From the NCBI GenBank assembly GCA_017523605.1, contig JAFWVZ010000203.1:1-7490 (forward strand): a stretch of DNA of 7,490 bases. The letters are read 5' to 3'. Below the pieces are notes generated by a model. That model did not search any database. It was not told the DNA's origin and saw only the letters and a list, made by a program, of their open reading frames with translations. The stretch is from Bacillota bacterium (GTDB lineage Bacteria > Bacillota > Clostridia > Peptostreptococcales > Anaerovoracaceae). A program made the translations under genes and the position numbers. Positions 1 through 5,665 of this stretch are shown piece by piece. The number at the start of each line of letters is the position of its first letter. Position 1 is the stretch's first letter.

Positions 1-236
1 AACTCAACGATCCCATCGATCAGAGGGCACGCTTCGAGCGTCAGGTGGCGGAGCGCAAGGCTCTGGAGCCGGACTGCAAAGCCCGCGTGGACTATGATTT
101 CATAAACGCTCTCGAATACGGAATGCCTCCGACCGGCGGCATGGGCATAGGCGTGGACCGTCTGGTGATGCTCCTTACGGACAGCGCCAGCATCCGCGAC
201 GTGCTGCTCTTCCCGACGATGACTCCGGAAGAGTGA
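1..236 (+). CDS. lysS: Lysyl-tRNA synthetase, class II, C-terminal end (partial)
   Basis: The reading frame is open from base 3 to a TGA at 234-236; the start lies outside the window. About 77 residues are visible. They begin LNDPIDQRARF, as in the catalytic domain of class II LysRS, and contain the class II motif 3 region GGMGIGVDRLVMLLT, whose Arg contacts ATP. The end, SIRDVLLFPTMTPEE, is the typical LysRS C-terminus with the 'DVLLFP' signature. The enzyme attaches lysine to tRNA-Lys in the cytoplasm. Motif 3 with 'GIGVDRL..LLT' is also shared by AspRS and AsnRS, but the 'LNDP.DQ..RF' stretch and the PTM ending favour LysRS. A terminator about 100 bp downstream ends the transcript. Nothing suggests truncation other than the window edge. 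Confidence 0.95.
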   Translation, partial: LNDPIDQRARFERQVAERKALEPDCKARVDYDFINALEYGMPPTGGMGIGVDRLVMLLTDSASIRDVLLFPTMTPEE

Positions 237-340
237 TCGGATAAAGCTTAAGCTGCTTAGATCCGTCTGAGCCTTGGCAACTAAAAAACAGTTGCCAGCC
301 CGGAGCTATTAACGGAAGAACCCGGAAACGTTGAAAAACA
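237..340 (+). other. lysS 3' UTR with a stable hairpin; possible small structured RNA
   Basis: This is non-coding sequence between the lysS stop and its terminator. It contains a perfect 8-bp inverted repeat, TGGCAACT (275-282) and AGTTGCCA (290-297), with a 7-nt A-rich loop. A possible outer helix pairs TCCGT (262-266) with ACGGA (312-316). I could not match it to a riboswitch or RNA family I know. It may only be a 3' UTR fold or a processed sRNA. Confidence 0.35.
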
Positions 341-374
341 AAGCCGCCGATCGCATCCGACCGGCGGCTTTTTT
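341..374. terminator. Bidirectional intrinsic terminator between lysS and the PucR-type gene
   Basis: A perfect 9-bp stem, AAGCCGCCG (341-349) with CGGCGGCTT (362-370), has a 12-nt loop. On the plus strand it runs into six Ts (369-374). On the minus strand the left flank also reads as a T-rich tail (TTTGTTTTTC). It lies between the convergent lysS and PucR-type genes, so it probably ends both transcripts. Confidence 0.9.
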
Positions 375-412
375 CTGCCTTACCGCTGAGGACGGCCCGG
401 TACGCCGCCGCG

Positions 413-1987
413 CTACTGCGCCTCTACCGACGGCACCGCGTCCACATATTCCAGGATCCTGAACGACAGCGCAAGGTACATGCGTACGTCCGGATCGTCC
501 AGGTTAAGGTGCGTAAGCTGCGCTATCTTCTCCAGTCTGTACTGCAGCGTCGTCCTGTGGATTATTAGAGCCTCGGAGGTCCTTGGGATGCTGCGCTCGT
601 TCTCCAGATAGGTCTTAAGCGTATTGTAATAATCAGTGTTCTTTTCCTTGTCCATCCTGCGAAGGTCCTGGATCTCCTCGGAAACAAGGTCGGAAGGCGG
701 CATCGTATGCGCAAGCGTGCGTATCATGTAATACGGCGCGCACTCGCTGAACAGCATCGTCCAACGGCTCCTGCGGAACTCGATGAACCGCAGCGTAATG
801 TCCGTCTGGTCGAAGCCTATGCGAAGCCTGCGCAGACCCTTGATGGGGCTGGATATCCCGCAGTACATGTAGCTGTCCCTTACCAGCGGTCCGAGCGCGG
901 CCTTAATGTTCTCGCCGTCACGCCTGTCGCTTGTAACGTTTATTATCATGCACAGACGCTGCTCGTGGAAGAACTCGAAGCTTCTGGGGAACACAGCCGT
1001 AAGCTTGCTTCTAAGTGCGGAGTCCGACTTTATCTGTATGTCCGCGCTCTGGCTCTCCAGCTTAAGGCACACGTATGCGTCGTTCTCCTGCCAGCCGAGT
1101 ATCTCCAGCAGGGCGTTTACGTCGCGAGCGTCCGGCTCGTCTCCGCGGATGATCATGCGGACCGTATCCTCGTAGTCGCTGTAGATCTTCTGGGGATGCT
1201 GCATGTCCTTCAACATTATTATCTTTACGTATTCCGCGAACATCTCCGCCAGGCGGAACTGGCCGGGCTTAAGCGGCGTATCCAGTTCGTTTATCAGCAG
1301 TCGCCCGCAGTAATACTGGTCGTCCCAGATGTTTACGTAGAGGCTGCGCATGTTCCGGGGGAACTCCTCGCGGCCCCAGATGGCCGCTTCGTGCTTGGTG
1401 AGCGTGTCTATGTAGGCATCGTCGAACTTAAAGTCGTTTATCAGCCACAGGGGAATGTGTATGCTGGAGCCGCTCTCGGAGCGCTCGAACTGGATCATTC
1501 CTTCCTTGTACTCCGGCAGGGCTATTACCGTAAACATCCTGTCGTGTATGTACAGCGGGTTGTGGAAGAAGCGTATGCCCACTGCGCACAGGTCGTTAAG
1601 GCTGCCGCTGTTCATGAGCACGTCGTTTATGTCCGCCTCAAACTGGTGATAGCGCTCGAAGATCTGCAGCAGAGCATTAAGAAGCTCAGGATCCGTGCAT
1701 TTTATGCTGCGTATGTGCGGCGCTGTCCCGAAGACGCTGTCCGTTGTAACAAACGGCCTGCTGTCGACGGGAAAACCCTTGGTGCCGCCTTTTGGCAGCA
1801 TGTATATAAGGCCGTCCGTCAGGTCCTCCTGCCCGGTGTACAGCTCAAAGCCGCGGAACGAGGGCGTTTTATCCTTTGAATTGAGGAGAAAATTCCAGCC
1901 CATGTCGTTGAATTCGTCGGCGAGCATCTGCGTGTTCAGCAGTATGCGCCCCGGCCGGGGGGGTGTTTTAGTGGGTAATTCTTTCAT
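413..1987 (-). CDS. PucR/CdaR-type transcriptional regulator
   Basis: This 524-residue protein is probably a cytoplasmic transcription factor that senses a small molecule. The clearest signal is the C-terminal PucR helix-turn-helix at about residues 453-514: 'LKTYLENERSIPRTSEALIIHRTTLQYRLEKI' spread over 458-488, followed by LDDPDVRMYLALSFRIL, the usual tail of this domain. Upstream, about residues 100-270 could be a GAF-like sensory region, and about 290-420 matches the place of the degenerate GGDEF-like (CdaR) domain; these two are inferred from layout. I chose the first ATG. No Shine-Dalgarno precedes it, and a CATTAT -10-like box lies 9-14 nt upstream, so the mRNA may be leaderless; a Met at residue 21 is an alternative start. 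The gene is divergent from the symporter gene, which is its likely target together with the URO-D-like gene. Family members control purine, glycerate, GABA and proline use; the ligand here is unknown. Confidence 0.9.
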   Translation of the reverse strand: MKELPTKTPPRPGRILLNTQMLADEFNDMGWNFLLNSKDKTPSFRGFELYTGQEDLTDGLIYMLPKGGTKGFPVDSRPFVTTDSVFGTAPHIRSIKCTDPELLNALLQIFERYHQFEADINDVLMNSGSLNDLCAVGIRFFHNPLYIHDRMFTVIALPEYKEGMIQFERSESGSSIHIPLWLINDFKFDDAYIDTLTKHEAAIWGREEFPRNMRSLYVNIWDDQYYCGRLLINELDTPLKPGQFRLAEMFAEYVKIIMLKDMQHPQKIYSDYEDTVRMIIRGDEPDARDVNALLEILGWQENDAYVCLKLESQSADIQIKSDSALRSKLTAVFPRSFEFFHEQRLCMIINVTSDRRDGENIKAALGPLVRDSYMYCGISSPIKGLRRLRIGFDQTDITLRFIEFRRSRWTMLFSECAPYYMIRTLAHTMPPSDLVSEEIQDLRRMDKEKNTDYYNTLKTYLENERSIPRTSEALIIHRTTLQYRLEKIAQLTHLNLDDPDVRMYLALSFRILEYVDAVPSVEAQ

Positions 1988-2071
1988 ATTATGTATAATG
2001 CGTGCCGTTCGATAACACTTAACTCACTGCGGGTAAACGATACATTTGATTATCACTCTTATATTTTATCC

Positions 2072-2160
2072 TCAAAAATGAGGAAAGGCAAGAGCGCCTT
2101 TGTATCAAAATAAGGAAAAACGAATAGTTCTAAAGGTAGCCGTTGACCGTTTTCCCTCAT
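2072..2160. repeat. Three related ATRAGG(G)AAA motifs, candidate regulator sites
   Basis: TCAAAAATGAGGAAA (2072-2086) and TCAAAATAAGGAAA (2105-2118) are near-identical direct repeats offset by 32-33 bp, about three helical turns. A third copy, inverted, is TTTTCCCTCAT (2150-2160), whose complement is ATGAGGGAAAA; it lies in the spacer of the candidate symporter promoter. Same-face spacing in a divergent region suits cooperative binding by the adjacent PucR-type regulator. Binding itself is an inference. Confidence 0.45.
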
Positions 2161-2171
2161 ATAATTACACT
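2143..2171 (+). promoter_or_regulatory. Candidate sigma-A promoter of the symporter gene
   Basis: TTGACC (2143-2148) and TACACT (2166-2171) are separated by 17 bp, predicting a start near 2178 and a leader of about 95 nt. A perfect TATAAT (2160-2165) overlaps this region but lacks a well-spaced -35, so the exact -10 is uncertain. Confidence 0.5.
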
Positions 2172-2207
2172 GTTATTGCGATAATTTTTTAACATCGCCC
2201 TAACTAT

Positions 2208-2239
2208 CTCTTTTTCCGGATCCGGATACCGGAAAAGAG
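2208..2239. promoter_or_regulatory. Nested palindrome in the symporter leader, candidate operator or RNA hairpin
   Basis: TTTTCCGG (2212-2219) and CCGGAAAA (2229-2236) form a perfect 8-bp inverted repeat, extended by CTC/GAG with one bulged T. Inside it lies a perfect 12-bp palindrome, TCCGGATCCGGA (2215-2226). It sits between the predicted transcription start and the ribosome site. It could be a repressor operator or an mRNA hairpin; there is no T tract, so it is not a simple terminator. Confidence 0.5.
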
Positions 2240-2273
2240 GTGCAGCAATCATTTATTTTCTAGGAGGAAAAAA

Positions 2274-3671
2274 ATGGCAGAATTCAAACGTAAGGAAGGA
2301 CTTACACAAGCAGTTAAGACCTTCTACGGCGTCGGCGACGGCGGTTTCGTACTCATGTCCAACGTCGAAACATTCTACTTCATGACCTGCATGACCAACT
2401 ATTGCGGATTCACCGCAACTCAGGCAGGTGTCATCAACTCCGTATTCTCGATCGTAGACGCATGCCTGTCCTGGGTATACGGCATGATCATGAACGGAAC
2501 CAGACCTAAGAAGTTCGGACGTTATCGTTCCTGGCTGGTACTCGTACCCTGGATCGTACCGTTCCTCTTCGCATTCCAGTTCCTGCGTCTCTCGGAGAAC
2601 CCGACAGTAGCAGGAGCCATCATCGCGATAGCAGCCATCGTATCCCACTTCATCTGGAACCTGGGTTATGTAGCTAACAACACGATGGTATCCGTAATAG
2701 GAAGAACCCCGGAAGAAAGAGGTGTCATTGCATCCGGCAAGGCCTTCTGGAACAACGTTGGTTCTCTTATCTTCTCCTATGCAGGACTTCCGTTCGCTAC
2801 CCTGCTTGGCGGAGTCGTAGGCGCTAAGAATCAGTTCGCTGCCTGCGCGTTCATCCTCGGTATCGTAATGGTACTCACCTATTTCGTACACTTCAAGCTG
2901 TCCGATGGATACGAAGCTCCTGAAGACGAAGCCACCATCCAGGCTAAGAAGCTTGCTGAGCAGAACAAGATGAGCGTCGGCCAGATGTTCGCAATGCTCT
3001 TCAAGAACCCCATCGTTCTCCTGATCATGCTTGCCGACCTTGCTAAGTGGTGCGTAAACTTCACCACCAAGGGCGCTGCCATCTACTATTGGAGAGATGC
3101 TGCTCACGCTCCCGGAATGCAGGCTACCTACGCGCTGCTCACCTCTATTGCAGGTATGGTCGGCGCTTACTGCGCAAGACTGCTTGTTAAGAAGATGGCT
3201 ACCAAGAACTCCGTTCTTATCTCCCTCGGCGGAATGGCTATCTTCCTCCTGGGCAACTACTTCCTGTATGCTTCACCGACAGCAGTCATGGTATGCATCA
3301 CTCTGGCATTCTTCTTCTATGGCATGGCTCTTGGTTCCTTCCCCGGACTCTATGCAGACACCATCGTAGTGCTCACTGCTAAGACCGGATCCAACCCGAC
3401 CGGTTGGGTAAACGGACTCCAGAACGTTCCTCTGAAGGTAGGCGTCTTCCTCCGCGGCGTCATCATCGCTGCTTGCCTTAATGCTGCCGGCTGGAAGGCT
3501 GACGTTGTCCTCGAAGGTACTGCCCGTCAGGGCATGACCATTGCGTTCGGTCTTGTACCGGCCATCTTCTGCATCGTTGGCTTCCTGCTCATACTTGTTG
3601 GTTACAAGTACAGCAGAGCAGACGTTGCAAAGGCTCAGGCTGAGATCGATGCAAGGATCGAAGGAAAGTAA
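2274..3671 (+). CDS. GPH-family (MFS) cation symporter, substrate unknown
   Basis: This 465-residue membrane protein has about 12 hydrophobic segments, the usual length and layout of the glycoside-pentoside-hexuronide:cation symporter branch of the MFS. The start is clear: AGGAGG at 2262-2267 precedes ATG by 6 nt. The loop after the second segment reads GTRPKKFGRYRSWLV (residues 75-89), a version of the family's 'R(T)..GR(F/Y)RPWLL' signature. The central charged loop (about residues 210-235, rich in E, K, A) is typical of the joint between the two six-helix halves. It would sit in the cytoplasmic membrane and import an organic solute with Na+ or H+. Many relatives carry sugars, but next to a URO-D-like enzyme and a PucR regulator a different substrate, such as a methylated or aromatic compound, is equally possible. 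Isoleucine is mostly ATC and Lys mostly AAG, suggesting strong expression. Confidence 0.9.
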   Translation: MAEFKRKEGLTQAVKTFYGVGDGGFVLMSNVETFYFMTCMTNYCGFTATQAGVINSVFSIVDACLSWVYGMIMNGTRPKKFGRYRSWLVLVPWIVPFLFAFQFLRLSENPTVAGAIIAIAAIVSHFIWNLGYVANNTMVSVIGRTPEERGVIASGKAFWNNVGSLIFSYAGLPFATLLGGVVGAKNQFAACAFILGIVMVLTYFVHFKLSDGYEAPEDEATIQAKKLAEQNKMSVGQMFAMLFKNPIVLLIMLADLAKWCVNFTTKGAAIYYWRDAAHAPGMQATYALLTSIAGMVGAYCARLLVKKMATKNSVLISLGGMAIFLLGNYFLYASPTAVMVCITLAFFFYGMALGSFPGLYADTIVVLTAKTGSNPTGWVNGLQNVPLKVGVFLRGVIIAACLNAAGWKADVVLEGTARQGMTIAFGLVPAIFCIVGFLLILVGYKYSRADVAKAQAEIDARIEGK

Positions 3672-3685
3672 TCACTCATCAAGTT

Positions 3686-3722
3686 ACAGAGGCAATACAG
3701 AGGTCATTTGTATTGCCTCTGT
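3686..3722 (+). terminator. Long hairpin after the symporter gene, no T tract
   Basis: ACAGAGGCAATACA (3686-3699) and TGTATTGCCTCTGT (3709-3722) make a perfect 14-bp stem with a 9-nt loop, 15 nt after the symporter stop. It is followed by CATCTAAAAAG rather than Ts, so it may stabilise the 3' end or give partial termination. A direct repeat TACAGAGG (3685-3692 and 3696-3703) lets the right arm pair with either copy. The arm also holds the -35 of the next promoter. Confidence 0.55.
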
Positions 3723-3742
3723 CATCTAAAAAGCACTATAAT
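3713..3742 (+). promoter_or_regulatory. Promoter of the URO-D-like gene
   Basis: TTGCCT (3713-3718), an 18-bp spacer and a perfect TATAAT (3737-3742) predict a start near 3749. The -35 lies inside the right arm of the preceding hairpin. The gene could therefore be transcribed by itself as well as by read-through from the symporter gene. Confidence 0.6.
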
Positions 3743-3747
3743 ATTAG

Positions 3748-3757
3748 TACAATTGTA
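3748..3757. promoter_or_regulatory. Palindrome TACAATTGTA at the predicted transcription start
   Basis: This perfect 10-bp palindrome begins 5 nt after the TATAAT box, so it covers the predicted start site. That position fits a repressor operator. It is short and AT-rich, so chance cannot be excluded. Confidence 0.35.
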
Positions 3758-3799
3758 TAGTTACACGCACAATGGTATTAATAGAAAGGTAACAGATCA

Positions 3800-4792
3800 A
3801 TGCTTACAATCAGACAGAATTTCCTTGAAACTATCCACGGCGGCCACCCGGACAGATTCGTAAACTGCTACGAATATCTGGGACTGGTAATGGGTTCCCC
3901 GTTCGGCAAGAGAAATCCGAATCCCAAGTACGGCGAGCATAACGTGGTAAACGCCTGGGGCGTTACCAAGTCCTGGCCGGAAGGAACTCCGGGACCGTTC
4001 CCCGTTCACACGGATGATAAGATAGTCGTTAAGGACATTGAACACTGGAGAGACTATGTAAAGGTCCCCAACGTCGTTTACGACGCCGAAGAGTGGGAGC
4101 CCTTCATAGAGGCAGCTGAAAAGATCGACAGGGAACAGCAGTTCGTGACCGGATACTTCGCTCCCGGCGTCTTCGAGCAGTGCCACTATCTCTGCGAGAT
4201 CCAGAACACCATGATGTACTTCTACACCAACCCGGACGAGATGCACGAACTGATCGACATGATCACCCAGTTCGAGCTGGATTACGCGGCCGAGTTCTGC
4301 AAGTACGTACACCCGGAAGCCATGTTCCATCATGACGACTGGGGTTCCCAGATCTCCACGTTCATCTCCCCCGAGATGTTCAGAGAGTTCTATAAGCCGG
4401 CTTACGAAAAGATCTACGGATACTACAAGAGCCACGGCGTACAGCTGATAGTTCATCACTCCGACTCCTACGCGGCAACCCTCGTTCCCGACATGATCGA
4501 CATGGGCATCGACGTATGGCAGGGTGTAATGAACACCAATAACATCCCCGAACTGATAAAGCAGTACGGCGGAAAGATCTCCTTCATGGGCGGAATCGAC
4601 AGCGCTACAGTCGACTTCCCGGGCTGGACCAGAGAGATCGTAAGAGAGAGAGTAAGAGAAGCCTGCGACGCATGCGGCAAGCTCTACTTCATCCCGTGCG
4701 CTTCCCAGGGTCTGCCGATGAGCACCTATCCCGGCGTTCAGGACGCTATCACGGAAGAGATCAACCTCTACTCCAAAGAAGTGTTCAAGTAG
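3800..4792 (+). CDS. URO-D/MtaA-superfamily protein with an altered metal-site motif
   Basis: This 330-residue soluble protein belongs to the uroporphyrinogen decarboxylase superfamily, which includes HemE and the zinc methyl-corrinoid:thiol methyltransferases MtaA, MtbA and CmuA. Family marks are the start 'ETIHGGHPDRF', HHDDWGSQ (residues 177-184), 'ISPEMFREFYKPAYEKI', 'GIDVWQGVMNTNNIPELIKQYGGKISFMGGID' in the C-terminal half, and a late Cys, C300, in FIPCASQG. The Arg-rich N-terminal motif of HemE is absent, so haem synthesis is unlikely. Where MtaA-like enzymes have His-x-Cys(-Gly), this protein has H219-H220-S221-D222-S223, replacing the metal-binding Cys by Ser. The start follows AAAGG (3786-3790). 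It lies 128 bp after the symporter and has its own promoter, so it probably acts on the imported compound or its methyl group. No corrinoid protein or MtaB-type partner is in the window. Confidence 0.88.
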   Translation: MLTIRQNFLETIHGGHPDRFVNCYEYLGLVMGSPFGKRNPNPKYGEHNVVNAWGVTKSWPEGTPGPFPVHTDDKIVVKDIEHWRDYVKVPNVVYDAEEWEPFIEAAEKIDREQQFVTGYFAPGVFEQCHYLCEIQNTMMYFYTNPDEMHELIDMITQFELDYAAEFCKYVHPEAMFHHDDWGSQISTFISPEMFREFYKPAYEKIYGYYKSHGVQLIVHHSDSYAATLVPDMIDMGIDVWQGVMNTNNIPELIKQYGGKISFMGGIDSATVDFPGWTREIVRERVREACDACGKLYFIPCASQGLPMSTYPGVQDAITEEINLYSKEVFK

Positions 4793-4810
4793 ATCATAGT
4801 TTGATCCATC

Positions 4811-4840
4811 GAGGGCCGGACAGCGTCCGGCCCTCATTTA
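4811..4840 (+). terminator. Intrinsic terminator of the URO-D-like gene
   Basis: GAGGGCCGGAC (4811-4821) and GTCCGGCCCTC (4825-4835) form a perfect GC-rich 11-bp stem with a 3-nt loop, followed by ATTTACTTAT. The T tract is weak but the stem is strong. It ends the regulator-transporter-enzyme region. Confidence 0.8.
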
Positions 4841-4859
4841 CTTATATACGGTAATTATG

Positions 4860-4865
4860 TATAAT
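4860..4865 (+). promoter_or_regulatory. Candidate -10 box for the small membrane-protein gene
   Basis: A perfect TATAAT lies 48 bp before the ATG, right after the preceding terminator. No good -35 is visible at 17-18 bp, so this is a partial match. Confidence 0.4.
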
Positions 4866-4913
4866 GTACATGCGTTTTAACTCCCCGTTGATTCGTATGA
4901 TCAAGGAGACTGT

Positions 4914-5528
4914 ATGTTCGACAAAATAGCAGCAGTAATAACCATAGCCGCCGCCGTAGCTGTATATATCCTGACCGGCTTCCGTATATGGCCGGCCGTC
5001 ATCGCCATAGTTGCGCTGGCGCTCATCTCCAAGAGCCTTAAGATGATGCTCCAGGAAAAACTGGACAGGCATTTTCCGCCTCTTACGATCTTCTTCCTTA
5101 CCAAGGACGATCTCAGCCAGCAGTCCTCCAAAGGCATGCGCGTCATAGTCATCACCGAGAGGATCTTTTTCCACACCGAGACAGAAACCGACAGGAAGTT
5201 CATTCTTGATTATATAGAGGATTACGCTCAGAAGTTCAGCGAGAGCAGCAAGATCTTCAAATACAGATACAACTACGTGCTTAAGCACAACCTGCCGCAC
5301 CAGCCCGCTTACGCGGCCTGCAGGAACGCCAAGACCAGCCTTAAAGTAATATATAAAAAGTGGTACGAGGAATCCGGCGCCAGCAGGTTCGGCAAGTTCG
5401 AGGACAACGTGGACAGCTACATGGCAGACGACATAATAATCGACCCGCGCGACGGCAGCGAGCACAGAGCCATGATCCAGTTCATCTTCGACCCCAACCT
5501 TCCCATCCCGGACGAGAACTATCAGTAA
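4914..5528 (+). CDS. Uncharacterised membrane-anchored protein (204 aa)
   Basis: I do not recognise the family. The start is firm: AAGGAG at 4903-4908 precedes ATG by 5 nt. Two adjacent hydrophobic segments, about residues 5-23 and 25-39, form an N-terminal hairpin anchor. The remaining roughly 160 residues are hydrophilic and charged, probably one soluble domain on the cytoplasmic side, since both termini would be on the same side and K/R-rich sequence (SKSLKMMLQEKLDRH) follows the second segment. The soluble part contains 'FFLTKDDLSQQ', 'RVIVITERIFFH', a Tyr/Lys-rich stretch near residues 110-125 and an acidic end. No enzyme motif is visible. It has no terminator of its own before the next gene, which does have its own promoter. 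Confidence 0.8.
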   Translation: MFDKIAAVITIAAAVAVYILTGFRIWPAVIAIVALALISKSLKMMLQEKLDRHFPPLTIFFLTKDDLSQQSSKGMRVIVITERIFFHTETETDRKFILDYIEDYAQKFSESSKIFKYRYNYVLKHNLPHQPAYAACRNAKTSLKVIYKKWYEESGASRFGKFEDNVDSYMADDIIIDPRDGSEHRAMIQFIFDPNLPIPDENYQ

Positions 5529-5605
5529 AGGACAGCCGGCAGCAAAGGACACGGGCGTTTGAGCCTGCAGAGTGTTCCGGCGCAAGGGACGTGCCGCGCC
5601 GAAAA

Positions 5606-5617
5606 GAACGAATGTTT
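5606..5617. promoter_or_regulatory. Candidate LexA (SOS) box overlapping the -35 of the ydjM-like gene
   Basis: GAACGAATGTTT fits every position of the core of the Gram-positive SOS box, GAAC-R-N-R-Y-GTT-Y, known from Bacillus subtilis LexA. Its last three bases overlap the TTTACA -35 box, where a repressor would block RNA polymerase. The outer C/G positions do not match. The gene behind it resembles E. coli ydjM, itself a LexA target, which makes the match more credible. Confidence 0.5.
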
Positions 5618-5644
5618 ACAAGATCCCTCGCAGTATGATATAAT
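5615..5644 (+). promoter_or_regulatory. Promoter of the ydjM-like gene
   Basis: TTTACA (5615-5620), an 18-bp spacer and a perfect TATAAT (5639-5644) predict a start near 5651, giving a leader of only about 15 nt that consists almost wholly of the ribosome site. Confidence 0.7.
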
Positions 5645-5665
5645 CCGTTCAAAGGGGACGGATAA

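Larger units (their letters stand above)
1988..2273. promoter_or_regulatory. Divergent control region between the regulator and symporter genes
   Basis: This is 286 bp without a gene, AT-rich compared with its flanks. It contains, in order, a possible leaderless promoter for the regulator on the minus strand, three related ATRAGG-type repeats, a six-base dyad AAAGGC/GCCTTT (2084-2101), a candidate promoter for the symporter, a nested palindrome and a strong ribosome site. The individual elements are listed separately. Confidence 0.7.

Noticed and set aside
707..1879. Open frame of 390 codons on the plus strand inside the regulator gene
   Set aside because: It is antisense to the PucR-type gene, has low-complexity Val/Ala/Tyr-rich composition and no ribosome site; the opposite strand has a recognisable domain.
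2253..3107. Open frame of 284 codons on the minus strand opposite the symporter gene
   Set aside because: It covers the coding sequence and ribosome site of a clear 12-segment transporter and has no family features.
3800..4792. Assignment as HemE (haem biosynthesis)
   Set aside because: The Arg-rich N-terminal substrate motif of HemE is absent, and the context is transport and regulation, not haem synthesis.
3797..4837. Open frame of 346 codons on the minus strand opposite the URO-D-like gene
   Set aside because: Composition is typical of an antisense shadow and the plus strand carries clear family motifs with a good start.
4842..5585. Open frame of 247 codons on the minus strand opposite the small membrane-protein gene
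   Set aside because: The plus-strand gene has a strong ribosome site and coherent membrane/soluble layout; the minus frame looks like a shadow.
5578..5601. Inverted repeat CGGCGC / GCGCCG before the ydjM-like promoter, considered as a terminator
   Set aside because: It is followed by AAAAG rather than Ts on the plus strand; the short arms could occur by chance in GC-rich sequence.
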